NCBI GenBank assembly: GCA_009767595.1
Contig: VSDK01014170.1
Location: 474,120-538,119, forward strand
Length of the DNA: 64,000 bases
Source of the DNA: Symbiodinium kawagutii
Taxonomy: Eukaryota > Sar > Dinophyceae > Suessiales > Symbiodiniaceae
Direction of reading: 5' to 3'
This document shows positions 43,781 to 56,005 of this stretch, piece after piece. Both the position numbers and the translations under genes were made by a program. Every line of letters starts with the position of its first letter. The stretch's first letter is position 1. The notes beneath the pieces are model-generated. The model was not told the DNA's origin. It did no database searches and was given only the letters and a program-made list of their open reading frames with translations.

Positions 43781-46099
43781 CGACCGTCAAAGACTTGATC
43801 GAACGATAGAAACTCTGCCTATCAGAAATTAGCTGTAGTGGTTCTCTTTTTTCACTGCGCCCTCCTGCTGGACATCCTGCGGATAGTATTCCCGCAAGGC
43901 CCGACCTTTTACAAAGCCATCGCCATGCTCCTCCCTCCCGTCAGAGCGATCCGGGTAAAAGTCTGTGTAGTCATCGGCGAACTCGGCCTGAGCACCTCAA
44001 TTCCCGACCAACAAACGATGAAAGAAACTGACGAATGCCGGTTGCGATAGCAAGCAATAGCAAGCACTCACAGGCCACTCTTGAAAGTGAGGTGACTTCC
44101 ATCGGCTCAGGAATGGCAGCTACAGCATGGCACAGGACGATTGTCGCGTATGGAAACGTAAAGCGAAGTCTTTCATTGTTATGAGAACCTGTTGCTACGG
44201 TTGGCTGCCTACAAGGCCAACATGCCACTGTCTCCACAACCAGGTGCAGCGAAGTTGCTGAGCTCTGTCATGCTTGAACCTGAATCCTGCTGGAAAGCTG
44301 CGGCATTGACCCTGTGATTCAACACTAGCTACTAGATGCTACTAGCTTCTGTGAGTTTTGCAACCCTCACTACGGTGGAGCAACATGGACTTGGCTGAGC
44401 ATGGTATAAGTAGATCGATCCAAACATGTCACATCATTTGACAATTTGATACTGCGCGTAGAGAGAGAGGGAGAGAGAGTACGTATACATAGGCATTTCG
44501 TACCTAGTTTTTGTTCAGTTCATCATTAGCCACCTGCTTACATTCTGTATGCACATGGAGGCTGTCTGCACATGCAGTCCTGCTCGTAGGAGACCTTCTG
44601 GTGCCAGGCCAGCAACTCTTTGCCTTGAAGTGGCAAGATGGGATAAGATGGGGCAAGCATTGGGGAAGGAGCTGAAAGGTGCATTGCTGCAATCATAATA
44701 ATCATATAGAGCTTTTTGTGTGAGTATCAAGCCAAAGTAGCACCGCTTTGGTAAGAGATGGTAAGAGCGACACAGCGGAGAAGAAACAACCAAGACCAAA
44801 GACATGGGATATCAGTTCTGTAATGACTTGGGGTTCAGCTTCCCTTCGTGTGTCAACCTATTGAGCCAGGTATGGCCAAGGCCTGCCAGGTATGCAACCT
44901 TTGCCAGGGTGCTATCGTTGGAGTACATGACCTTCCTCAAGGCTTCCGTCCAGGTTTTCGCCACGGACGTGTTGATGCTGCCCTGACCCTGCAGCATTGC
45001 TGCGTTCACTCCCTCTCTCTCTCTGCGTTTCCTGCTTTGTCTGTGCATTTTTTCGCCACAGACTTCCAGCCATGAAAGATAGGTTTAAGTAGCCAACCCA
45101 AAAGCAGCACATGGCTCCAGTACTCAATCAAGCTTACGGAGGGTGAAGCCGGAATCACGGCGGACTGACCATGCAGTAGGAAACAAAAACTCACCTCAAG
45201 AAACCACGCAAAAGTTTCTGGACTTAACTTTCAGCCAGATCGGACCAACAAACAAAAGATCTCTACAAGAGTTGCTCAACCCATGCATCGAGATGCCCAC
45301 CTCAGCATAAGCTTCTGCTGCTGCTACGGCTGTTTCAAACAGTTCGAAGGACATGTCTCGTTGAGCTGGCGTCAGCTCTCTCAGCGACTTGAACAAACGA
45401 AGTTTCGCTCTGGGTCCCTCGTAATCATCGTCACCTCCAGCCCGGACCTCTGCGCTTGCAACATCTTGACATCAAAATGTTCTCATAAGTGTTTCTTTTT
45501 GTTTCACCATTCTTTCGCAATGTGTTCAAAGACATGTTCAAAGTACTTAAGGCGAATGTAGGCATTTTCTCAGCACCTGCGAAATGTTGTACATGCGCAG
45601 GAGCAAGGAAACTGGCACGTTGTCCACGCCACCATGGACCTGAAAAACATAAGCACATCAAGGAACTACCCCATGGAACTACCCAATGCCAACCTGCGAA
45701 TACAATGGGAGAGGTAGAGAATGGTATGAGAATGGTACATGGAGAAATGCAGTGCCAAGCAGTGCTCTGCTCTGGTCAAGCGGCCCAGTGAGCACCTTCC
45801 TCAACGTGCTCAAAAGCGCCCGATGGAAAGGTGTGAGTTCGACCGCCTGCTCGGTCTAAAGCCTCCAACACTGTGACGTTGCAACCTGGAGATCCAAGGC
45901 CAAATGGGCTGGAGAGATCTGGGGAGCATGAGAAAATATGTTAAGCCCTGTCTGACATTTGCCGTGTGGATGCTTATGGGTCCTTGTGGAACGGGTCTGA
46001 CTCAAAGGTGGAAATCACAAGTGCTGAGGCACCAAAGTGTCGCAAGGAGCTGGCTGCCACCAAACCAGAAATGCCAGAACCCACGATGAGCACACGGCC
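39446..46099 (-). CDS. Flavin-containing amine oxidase (polyamine oxidase/LSD1-like), 14 exons
   Basis: FAD-dependent oxidation of an amine substrate. Exons: 46099-46033, 45885-45785, 45639-45577, 45447-45301, ~44988-44899, 43987-43906, 43497-43429, 43200-43141, 42946-42900, 42612-42532, 42406-42253, 40237-40110, 39895-~39844 and 39609-39446 (TGA). Motifs in order: LIVGSGISGLVAA (dinucleotide binding), VTVLEALDRAGGRTH, GAHWVHGG, GGYSSLVQRLADGLD, IMTASIGALQA, FNPQLPMWK, TKWASNPYIRGAWSY, FAGE and HAAVVSGARAA. This is the full order for the family. About 430 residues are resolved. The start codon is upstream of 46099 and a small exon may be missing near 44.25 kb. Donors are GT, GC and GA; every resolved acceptor is AG-G. 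The 39844 donor is unclear. Confidence 0.9.
40372..40474. repeat. Four TAAGTCA(G/C)CCCA repeats
   Basis: The string TAAGTCAGCCCACG or TAAGTCACCCCA(C/T) begins near 40372, 40391, 40442 and 40461, with spacings of 19, 51 and 19 nt. It lies in an intron of the amine oxidase gene, beside the ~79-bp array. Confidence 0.8.
40621..41180. repeat. Decayed satellite with ~79-bp period inside an intron
   Basis: Four clear units start with TGGCACACTG at 40621, 40700, 40779 and 40862. A second related pair begins at 41019 and 41098, again 79 nt apart, and carries GGGCACAC. Unit similarity falls from left to right. The array fills much of the 2-kb intron between exons 42253 and 40237. Confidence 0.85.
43707..43782. 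repeat. GATCAT/GAT microsatellite
   Basis: A run of GATCAT units grades into pure GAT units. It lies in an amine oxidase intron. Confidence 0.95.
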
Positions 46100-47454
46100 C
46101 TCCTGGCTCGATTTTGGGGAGCTGGTAACTCATTTGCTGGGTGCTGGTTCTCTCGCTCGTGGTTTGCACAAGAGATCCTGAAAGCAGTCATAGTCATGTC
46201 AATCATATCAGTCATCTCGGTGTGCCACTGCAGGACCAGCAAAAACAACCCCCGCCCAACGTTTGAAATGATGAAGGACCTTTTCCTGAATAAGTACACA
46301 ATGCATCGACAGTACTACTGTGCCCAAATGGAAAGGCACCCAGCGGCCACTGAAGTTCCCCTTGCATCCTCGCACGGAGCTGCAGTGGCAACCCTTGCCG
46401 CCAGCGCAGCTGCAAAGCAAAAAAAGGAGTGGGTGTTCATGGCACTCAGGATGGAAAATTAGTGGCAGGAAGCGTGCAAAACACCTGTTGGCATTCTTGA
46501 GAACAAACTTGTGCAAGCTAGCAAAACAATAAGCGACACTGAAGTCTGCTGCAGGCTCTGTGCCGCCTTTACTTCAAATCTGTTTGCTCCAATTACATGT
46601 TGCAAAATGGCGCAAGTGTCTGTGCAAGTGCTTGTGCAACTGTGCTCATTGGGAATAAAAGCTGCTTACTTTGGATGAACACCGTCGTTTCATGGCCCAA
46701 AGCCAAGGTATGATTCAGTTGTAGCATCTTGTTTTCTGTGCCTGCAAATGGCTAATTTAGCGGCTGCAACGCCTAACAGCTGAGCAAAACGCAGCAACCC
46801 CAAGGAATACCCTGCAACTGCTTTAGTGTTCATGTGTTCTGGCGACTGCATGCTTTCTGCACCTAGGACCCGATTACATCTTGCAAAAAAGCGCATCAAT
46901 GGCGCAGAATCTATTCCCCAAAGAGATCATGACCTTTCTGTTTGGAGGCAAATGCGCGCTCTAACATTGTGAATCCCTTGTCATTTTGAGGGAGTGTATT
47001 TTAAAGGAGTGTATTTTAAAATTGTCAGCAAATGTTCAGTTGTTGATTTTCCAATGCTCAAAATGAATATATACATTGATGACAATGGATAATGTATCTT
47101 CAGACCGTTCTGCGACGACAAACTGTGCGTCAGCAACCAGGCTAATGATGCTAATGAGGCCTACTGTTAATTAATCTAACTTTGCATGAGTACATTCACC
47201 CTCGGCAAACATTGCTGACAAACTATCAATCTGTCAATCAGCCTAGCCCTACCTTTCCAGTTGCCATTATAGTACGTAACCAGCTTGTTTCTACCATTGT
47301 TGTTTGGGGTTGCTTGCCTACTATAATGGCAGCTGGAAGCATAGGGAAATAGTTATAAATCAACACTTTAGACTTTGTCCGCTGATGATGGATGATATAT
47401 CGGACAATATATAAAGACTATCCACGGGATTGAACTGATTGCATCTGCTTGCTA

Positions 47455-47578
47455 CTTCTTGAGCAGCTTTGCAGACTGGCAACAACATGTCATGGTACAA
47501 ACTATGCAGGGGAAATCGTCTGGACACACTTGGAGTCGCTTGAAACCAAAAATCCAGCAAAGCTCGGACGGCTGCAAT
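47455..47578 (+). CDS. Weak plus-strand exon candidate
   Basis: Frame reads HGTNYAGEIVWTHLESLE and ends NPAKLGRLQ with TGA at 47577-47579. A second plus frame and a minus frame are also open here, so support is thin. Confidence 0.2.
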
Positions 47579-48642
47579 GACTGTGGCAGCGCTTCTGGTG
47601 TGATGGGAGGCTATTGATACTCTCTCTCTCCACCAGGCTATTGATACTATCGTATCTATTTATCAAAGCACATGGTGGAGAAGTCAGAAATCACAAGCAC
47701 ATGGCAAGTAGCTTCACAAACTGATTCCACCTCGTTTCACCATGTTTCACTCTGTTTCCCATTCCTTCATCTCTTGTTATCCCTTCATCTCTCACCAAGT
47801 CTCGGAGTCCGTTACCTCCCAGGACCAACAGTGGCGCGCACCTCGCAACCGAAGAAAACGGAATCCACTGAGGAATTGAGTGTGCAAGGGGATGCAACGG
47901 GCTGAAACGGGTCAACCTGGATCCATCAGCAGAATCTCTAAACCAAAATAAATAAATCAAACCATGACTCTTTGATGTACAAAGACCAGTAGCTTGCGCA
48001 TCCGAGGGTCAGCACCACCAATAAAGAGACAAAACCAGAGCCCGCATCAGATTGAAAATGATTGAAATGTCATGAAATGTCTCAGGTGCGCGCATCTCTT
48101 CGCCATGATTGAGACCATAATGCACAGGCTTGCTGAGATGATCCGAGTCAAACCTCGTCGCCCCGTGCGCCGCGACATGTCAGGATGAATTCATGTGCTT
48201 TGGACTTCCCTGGTGCGTTGCCACGCACAAAAAAAAAGAATAAGTCCGGAAAAATTGAGAAAAAATTGTCGTGTTGCAAAACTGATCACGTCTCACTTTC
48301 ACCCTCCCGCGCCCTCTCAGTCTCTCACTTCTCACAAGTACCCTGCCTTATAACTTATCACATCCTGACTTTAGAGAGTCTTCCCTAGCTGTTTCCCTGT
48401 GTTGCATGGCTCTCGGATCTCAGTCTCATGCAAAAACAAATGTGGTGAATCTATGGCTGGGGTTTTGCCTTGAGATTGCCAATGGTTCAATGCCAGCTTG
48501 GTAACATGCAACATGCCCCCGTTGCCAAGCAACAAACCAATATCCCAAATAAACACCAATAACAATCATCAATAACAAACAGCCAATGAACCAACAGCCA
48601 ATAATATAAATCACGCAATATATGCAAAGATAGATGAAAATC

Positions 48643-49623
48643 TCAGCATCCAAATGTATCCAATTCATTCCCGCCAAGCCACAGGCAATGCTGCATGACT
48701 TGCTGCCCAGCCTGCAGTTGCAAACGCGGCCAGCCAATGTCTGCAAGGTTGGCGAAGGACTGCTCCTGGAGTGTCCCCCAACCGTCCCGTCCTGCCACAC
48801 CCTGTGGCACAACCAATGATGGAACGTAAATATGCACAGCATTGCCCACAGATCCAACGTTCATCCCAGGTGACTCCATGCAATTCCCACCCGGACCTGT
48901 AGGCCATAGCCGGCCTTTTCAGGCTTGGAGCGAAATGCTACGGAACCGTCTGCATTCCTCAGCTGAAACTGATGACAGGTCCCGACGCTTGATTCTACAT
49001 TTGTTAGATCCAGTTGTGGAGAAGCATCGGGTTGTATCAGGTGATCGGTTTACACATCACGTCCTGTCAAGCAATCCTTGGACAATCTGAAGCCAGTCAG
49101 CCTTACCATCCTAGTGCTCTAAGTTTACTCACGGCTCCACTGGACCCTCAATCGTTCCTTGACCTAAAACCATCAAGCCGAGGAGCTTTATTTCCAAGTA
49201 TTTGGTATGTGCAACCTTGAGCAGGCTGCAAAGAAAGGCATAAGGGCATAAGCAAGATTGTGGCATCACATCGCATCACTTAAGAAAACAGCCTGTTCTG
49301 CGAGCCAGTGGCCCCAGCGCTCGCTTTTCAAAGTATGAACTGTCAAGAAAAAAAGTTGGCATGTTTTGTCCGCCATGACATGATCAGCAGAGCTTTGACT
49401 GGGTTGCAATATGTTGCAATGATAAAGCTTGGCCCAGCAACCAGGATGGATTCAGGAACCATCAAAAAGTAGTCTCTCCATACCCCCCGCTTCATGCGCC
49501 ACGAGCTTGACACCATGTGAAAACTTACACCCCGAAATACCATAGGATCACACTCCCACGGCTCAGCCCAAACATGTTCTTGGGCGCCATATATAGTTCT
49601 ACATCCTGTGACTCCTTTGACAC
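48643..49623 (-). CDS. Minus-strand gene, last exon clear, unknown
   Basis: Last exon 48896-48643 starts after CTACAG, reads NCMESPGMNVGSVGNAVHIY and VAGRDGWGTLQEQSFANLA, and ends in TGA at 48645-48643. An upstream exon, 49623-49531, is bounded by ACAG-GTG and a GTGTAA donor and reads SQDVELYMAPKNMFGLSRG. Other probable pieces between them include TCQLFFLTVHTLKSERWG (near 49390-49280) and CRIKRRDLSSVSAEECRR (near 49010). The internal joins are not settled. No domain recognised. Confidence 0.45.
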
Positions 49624-49828
49624 CTGTCACCGCAATGTCTCGCAAAGGGTATCATCAACTGAAGAAAGAAGAAGAGAGAGAGAGAGAGAGACACAGCCAG
49701 AAATGGGGTAAGCGTACTCCATTTGGAGCACCACGAAAAATCACAAACATCAACCACACAACTGACAGTAGAGGGAGTTTGAGCCGCCGCCACCACCACC
49801 ACATTCCTTTGGAGTTTTGGCTTGCTAG

Positions 49829-50029
49829 CGGAAACTCGACCCAGCCCCAAACAAATGCCAGCCCGAGACCAAGCCGAAGGCAAGGAACTTCATCCACAGA
49901 GCGAGCCATTCTGCGGTTTTCACTTGCGGAGAGGGCGGGAATAAAGCCAAAAGGAGGAGCAACATGGAGCAACGAATCCACCAGCAGGAGCGGAAGCACA
50001 ATAAGCACCAGCTGAAAGATAGAACGTGA
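49829..50029 (+). CDS. Lys/Arg-rich terminal exon, plus strand
   Basis: After TTGCTAG the frame is open for 67 codons: RKLDPAPNKCQPETKPKARN, FTCGEGGNKAKRRSN and QQERKHNKHQLKDRT, with TGA at 50027-50029. The basic composition suggests a nuclear or nucleic-acid-binding tail. A minus frame over the same bases is also open, but is Trp/Leu-rich and less protein-like. Confidence 0.4.
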   Translation, partial: RKLDPAPNKCQPETKPKARNFIHRASHSAVFTCGEGGNKAKRRSNMEQRIHQQERKHNKHQLKDRT

Positions 50030-50377
50030 ATGAACGCGAGCTACCGCCAATCTAATGCATCGCAAGAAAGTTGAGCTAGTTGAGTCCATCGAGCTAGTTG
50101 AGCCCCCCGTTCATGCTTGCGGCAAAGCAGAGGACTGCAAAGACAAGTGGTTTTGGTTCTGGTCTAGCGACAAATTCTTCAGCGGCAAAACGTGACATAG
50201 TTTGCATATAATTGGATTATGATTGGATTACTGAATATATACAGTGGTCCTTTACATTCCTTTGTTGGTACATTTTCCGTGTAGTCACATGACTACGCTA
50301 CGATTGCACAACAACGACTGGACATGTGCTACCGCAAAGGTTGAATTCCTCCATGTCATAATATCCCATGGCATGCT

Positions 50378-51052
50378 GTGGCATTCTATGGCTATACTGT
50401 ATCTACCATCAATGCGGCCACTACGGCTATGGCACTAGCAGCCATCGTCTGCAGCCAAGTTGACATCATGAGTGTGCAGGTGCACGGCCAAGATTTCTGG
50501 CCAGTCCTCGCATTGCAGGTAAGGCATCCCTGTCATCCGTGTATTTTGATTAGTGCCATCCCTCCCAAGCAGAGTCCAAACATCCCACATAACGACAAAA
50601 CAGCATTCCGTCCGAGAACAATCTAGCGAGCAAGTGTAAAACATCGGACGATCGTGCCCCATACTGTTGAAAATCATTCACAGCAAACAATGAGGCAGCG
50701 GCCCGGGAGCCTACAGTCAAAGATTTTAGTCACAGCAACAATGCTTGATTGTGGGAATTCGCTTCGGGAGAAGTCGCTACGACCCCGTCATGGCAGGGTC
50801 ACAGCAATAATGCAAACCACAATTAGAATGCCTTGCGAAACATCTGTTTCCACGGTGATGAATCCATGGTTCTGCTATGCTCTGCTACTGGGGTTTCAAT
50901 CAAACTGCATCAAAGGAACAGCAATGAACTGCAGCATGGAACAGCATTCAATTCATGTCTGCCGAGGATCACCTGCTTTGGCTCGCACCCCCAGCAAATT
51001 GTCTGCAGAGATTCGCGTCACCCATTCAACCTGAGACAAATTGAACAGTGAT
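50378..51052 (+). CDS. Plus-strand exon group, unknown
   Basis: An exon ending at 50518 (CAG before GTAAGG) reads TTAMALAAIVCSQVDIMSV and HGQDFWPVLALQ. Further open pieces at about 50725-50805 (ILVTATMLDCGNSLREKS) and 50833-51052 (NICFHGDESMVLLCSATG) may follow. For the last piece a second frame is open as well. Confidence 0.35.
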
Positions 51053-52202
51053 TGACGTTTGACGGTGATGGAAAAAAGGAAAACACACAACAACCTGTGT
51101 TTCTAAAACAAAACATGCCCAGGAAATAACACGTTAGATATTTCAAACGTGTAAATCCATGCTTGTACCATCTTGTACCACTGTTGATGCTTGTCCTGCC
51201 GGTTGTCGTCGTGGGAAATGTTTGAGATGTGGATATATGGTGCATGGTCTGAGCCGATGAAGGTCTGATATGGTCACTCCCGTCGGGTTTGTCGGCCGAG
51301 TGACAGGGCCACGAAGCGGCTGAACGTCCATGTTGAAATTCAGAGCTCCTCATGGCAGCTTCAGAGATCCTCAAAGAGACTCAAAGTAGGAAGCAGCTCT
51401 AAGTAGGGATGAAATCAAACACAAAAAGTTTAAGCATGTTTAAGCAGTTTGCACTAGCAGTAGCTGTCGCCTGTGTGCATATGTGCGACTCAGTTTGCCA
51501 TGCAATCTTCCAAATCTGCTTCCAGATTCTTCCAAATCTTCTGCTCTTTACATTGCCCAACGGCTCAGCAAGGCCTTTGACCCACGCTACTCTCTACTCC
51601 TTTTGATCTCCCGTCCGGCTCCTACTAACACTGCTGGGCGCATCCTTCGCTTTCCTGTCATATACCTGAGCTCTGAGGGATGACAGAGATGGAGCTGAAA
51701 AAAATGCATCTGAAACCATGCTGGATGGTTGCTCACTCAAGCTTTATCTGGATACAAAGTCTTATCTGTTGAAAGGACTTGGCTTACTACAGCCATCGCA
51801 TATCATTAGGTACCCTGTGCAACAACATAGTTTCATGAGGAGGAACGCAATGTGCAGGAAGCACATGGAAGCACCTTGACACTTCTCAACATCAAAGTTT
51901 CACTCCGAGGCGCAGATCAAACCCGCTTGAGTGTGGTACTTCCTTGCGTGGCTCACCATTCGAGCGCAGCGCCCGAGTTTTCAAGCAAAGGCAAACAAAT
52001 ATGAAGGCATATCCGAGGCAAATGAGAATCCCGTGTTGCAAAAATGTTTATTTCTTGTGACAGCTGGGTAAGTTCGACCTATTTGATGCCTCATTGCTTA
52101 TTGCTTCTTGCCTTTGATGAATAGTATAAATGGATCTAAAATATAAATGATTCGTCTCATGGTTCGACCTCATCCCATTTGTTCCGACTGTAATCTCTCT
52201 CT

Positions 52203-52584
52203 TGCTGCGCCGCCAAGTCGCTTGTCCAAAGATCCAGCATTTTGGGAACAAGAGATGGTGCTCCACCATCACCCTGGAACACGCGGACACAAAGGGAATA
52301 CACGACAAGCATGGACAGGTACCACCACATTGCTTGTAGACGTTTCCCGGCCATGTTCAGCATTTAGATTAATTTGCTTTTTGCACTTGTGCCAACAAAT
52401 ATGGAAGTTCTGGAAGCAAAAAAATAAACAAAAATATAGATGTGAAACAATTTGCGACCTCCTGCGCCAAGCATCTTCTTCGAGCTTGGAATTCCATAGC
52501 CTTTGGGCAGCAAATATCTTCCAGCCAACTCAGTGGACAAAGCACTTGCCATGCAACGTGCCACTCATAAGACTTGACATCGAA
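52203..52584 (+). CDS. Plus-strand exon pair, unknown
   Basis: The first exon ends at 52318 (GACAG before GTACC) and reads RLSKDPAFWEQEMVLHHHPG. The second ends at 52584 (GAA before GTAAGT) and reads CETICDLLRQASSSSLEF, WAANIFQPTQWTKHLP and RLDIE. Both donors are good. The start and downstream exons are not resolved. Confidence 0.4.
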
Positions 52585-53660
52585 GTAAGTCACTTTAAGT
52601 CGCTACAGCTGTTGATTCTACCTGCGACCAAAATCCACCAAATCACACGACATGTACCTCTTCTCATGGAGGGTCATCTACATTCTACATATATACAAAA
52701 TTGCACTTAATGAACGCCCAAACAAATAAACATACATAAGCCTTAGACTCTAAGACATGTGGATGTTCAAAAAAGAAACTCAACGTATACTTCATCCATC
52801 TATCTGCATTTGGTATGCGATGTGCCATGTAGGTCCTTTAGGCAACCAGTGGCGCTTGTCAGTCCAGTAAGGTGTGAAATAACCACGTGTAGAGTACACT
52901 GGTGTGTATATGTATGTATATATCATGTGATATCATGTGTGTAGGTGGGTGTGTGAAGCTACGCCTGTATCCGCAGGAATGCATGTATGCAGAATGCATG
53001 TTTGTGGGTGTTATGCATGCTTGTGGGTGTGGCCGTCCTGAGTGTGTGAAGGTGTGTATGTATGCTTGCCAGGTGTGTGTGTGTGTGTGTGTCTGTGCGT
53101 GCATGCATGCATGTATGCAGTATGCATGCAAAGGATTGCTTACCATGCACGTGTGCGTCTGTGTGTCGGCTTCAAAGTTGTCCAAATATCGACTCCAAAC
53201 TAATCATTCCGAACCTTCATAAATTACTGTGATTAGTTTGGAGTACACCCCCAAAAAAGCTGGCAATTCGTGTGACATGCATGGCTATTTTCTCTGTGAA
53301 CTCTCTCTCTCTCCATCCAGGCGTTCAGCGGAGCTGCAGGTGAGCTGTTGCTACATGGCGCTGCAAGCCTAGGCATCCTAGAATGCATCCTAAGCATCCT
53401 AGTGCATCCTAGTGCATCCCAGTACATTCTAGTGCATCCTAGTGCATCCTAGGCAGTAATTCCTTTGCTTTCTGTCTTCGTCCAAGGTTCTTTATCATGG
53501 GAGGCAAGCATTCGGAAGGAGAACTCTTGAAGGTTCAAGCTCTCCACCTCTGCTTTCGAATATATTTTTCCCTTAGTTGTGGCACCTCCCCCAAAATGGA
53601 TCAAAGCTACTCATGTATGGCTGATTGTTCGCATGCAAAGCGCGCAGTCACTGCGCACTA

Positions 53661-53768
53661 GTTTCAGAAACCTTGGAAATTGTCAAGTCAGCTGCATTAA
53701 CCGACGAGACGCACAAATATTTGACTGCCAACAAAGATTCCAATTCGAGAGAAACGTCACCAGGATAA
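53661..53768 (+). CDS. Possible terminal exon, plus strand
   Basis: Frame reads VSETLEIVKSAALTDETHK and NKDSNSRETSPG, with TAA at 53766-53768. A CACTAG acceptor-like string lies just before it. An overlapping frame starting upstream is also open. Confidence 0.3.
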   Translation, partial: VSETLEIVKSAALTDETHKYLTANKDSNSRETSPG

Positions 53769-55353
53769 GCATATACATTCATATGGTGCACGAGGCTTAC
53801 CTCAGGAACTGCGCAGGACCAAAGTGCACCGGCAATATCGAGCAGTTGTAGTTTCAGTATGTCACAGTAGCGATTGCACCTGACATGACTTGAAGTATAA
53901 CTTCCCCCCTGGTAGGACCGTGGCCACTACAGCAGTAGTTGCTTTCCTGTTTCGTATGCCAAACCAGCTGGAAGGGGAGATTCATAATATCAAATATAAC
54001 CCCCTATGTTTGATGTATATAAATCACCCACTATTTGTAGTGAAACTGGAGGTGGTTGTTTTCAAATTTTGGATCTGCTGTTAGCTGCTCAAAGCTTTCT
54101 CCCAGCTGCGGTCGCATTGTGCCCAGCGCAGGCAGACGGTACTTTTTGAATCACTGGATTCCAGCCCACCAAAGACATCTCGTCAGGAGCCTTGGATAGC
54201 AGCCTAGCAGGGCCCGTCTTTTTCCTTGCCACATGTCCCTCTGGCAAACCACAAACATCAGGTCGTTACACTCTGGTAAACTAACCTAGAAGTTGCAAAT
54301 CCACCGTTGATTGCTGGTTTGCCTATTTTTTGACTGCGCCCTCCACCTGGTTTACCTATTCAAACTGGAGATTTTTAGATACAAGCTTGGTGCGCCAAGG
54401 GGTATTACATCGAGATACCTACAGCACAGCATACTCTGTGAAGCACACACATGCAGATCAAACATGATGAAGCACATTGACATGAACTTGAATGTGAGTA
54501 CGACAACAACAGCACTTCACACTTTGTAGCAATGAAAATGGAACCGCGCACATGCAAACTCACACATGCTAATTGACGTAGCCACACATCTCATTTCGTG
54601 ACCATCGAACTTTGACCTATGAACCACCATGTTGATCTTGCCACCTCTTTCCACATATTGTTCATGAGGCAACCATGCGCAGGTGCTAGGGTCACGGCTG
54701 AGAATATAGATGTGTCCAGAGCCTCAGCCACACCCCTTTCGGAGAACCACCATGAGCGTTTACAGGGCGTTCAGCCCAGGTTGCTCAAAAGGTCAGAGGG
54801 CAGCAACAAAGCAACACAACAAGCTGCTAAAGCAAGCAGCTAAAAAAAAAGCTAAAGCATCTGGATGCATCTGCAGTTCCCATTCGTCATCATTCTTCCC
54901 CCTTGCAGCCTTTTTAGGGGGAAACATGGGCAAGCATTTCTGAAACCCTTGATGGTGACCAACTGCCCGCTCAGTCAGAGCTCTATCTCCAACAGAGATC
55001 CGCGTCCAAGGAGCCGTGTACAGCAGCAGAGACTGCTGCTGCTGCAGACTAGGCCTGTTGCTGGATTCAGAAAATAAGAAGAAACTATGAAATGCCACGA
55101 GGAGGTTCAAACAAATTGATCACAAAACAATTTACTGAATCAGCTTTGAAAATCACGAGCATTCAATCCCAATGCTGGTCTGTTCAAGAGGGAGTCACTT
55201 GACATCTTATTCCATTCCCAAGAGGTATAGATTCCTAACCAGTGCCTGATGGCGCCTCCGACTGTGAAGTTGGCTCTACTGGAAAGGACTTGACCTGGAT
55301 AATCAAAGGTTCAAATGTCAACTCACTGATCGTTCGTTGATGCTCGTTGATGT

Positions 55354-56005
55354 TCAGTGATGTTCAGTGATCAGTTTAGCATCTCCTGCGACAGTGGCAA
55401 GAGACTGTGACGGATTAACTTTATAGTGTCTATTCACGCTTGCCCTGGCCCCAGCCACTTGATGCCATTTGGCACTGCGGGGAACTCTCACTTCACTGGC
55501 ATGTGTTTGAATGGATGAGTCGCGTTCAGAAGACACAAATGCATTACTACAGATCAAATACATCAAAAAATGATAAAAAAATGTCAAAAACACATCCAGT
55601 AGTGCAACTTAGACACAATCAGGATACCATTTCAAGAGCTCTTCTGGGCATCTTCCACCCTGGCCCACGGCTGTTGGGGATGTCGGGTGTGTGGCCAACA
55701 ACTTGCCGCACAACAACCGCATTAATCACATTGAATCACCATACCTGATGCTGATTTCGTGGGAATCTTTCTACCCGACCTGAGCTGGGCGGAGTTGCTT
55801 TGACCTTGCAGTCCTTGCGCCAAAAAAACCATTGGCTCCGACATGGAGCGAACTGCAAAGAGGGGAGAGTCTATTCCAGTCTTTCGGGATGGGTTGATTC
55901 ACTGAGGTTGACATTTGCATCATACATTCGCCAATCTTTGGGAACTCCCTTATGCATGTGTTTTTGAAGCGTCTCGCCGGCAACCATGTCCTTTTGATCT
56001 CAATG
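55354..56005 (-). CDS. Minus-strand exon group, unknown
   Basis: Three pieces on one strand. About 56000-55874 reads DMVAGETLQKHMHKGVPKDW and NVNLSESTHPERLE. About 55725-55632 reads VVRQVVGHTPDIPNSRGPG and KMPRRALEM before a GTATCC donor. About 55540-55354 reads SSERDSSIQTHASEVRVPRS and WHQVAGARAS and ends in a stop at 55354. Composition of all three is protein-like; the joins are not proved. Confidence 0.4.

Noticed and set aside
52859..53222. Cys/Met/Val-rich ORFs on both strands
   Set aside because: They follow TG/TGCA low-complexity sequence.
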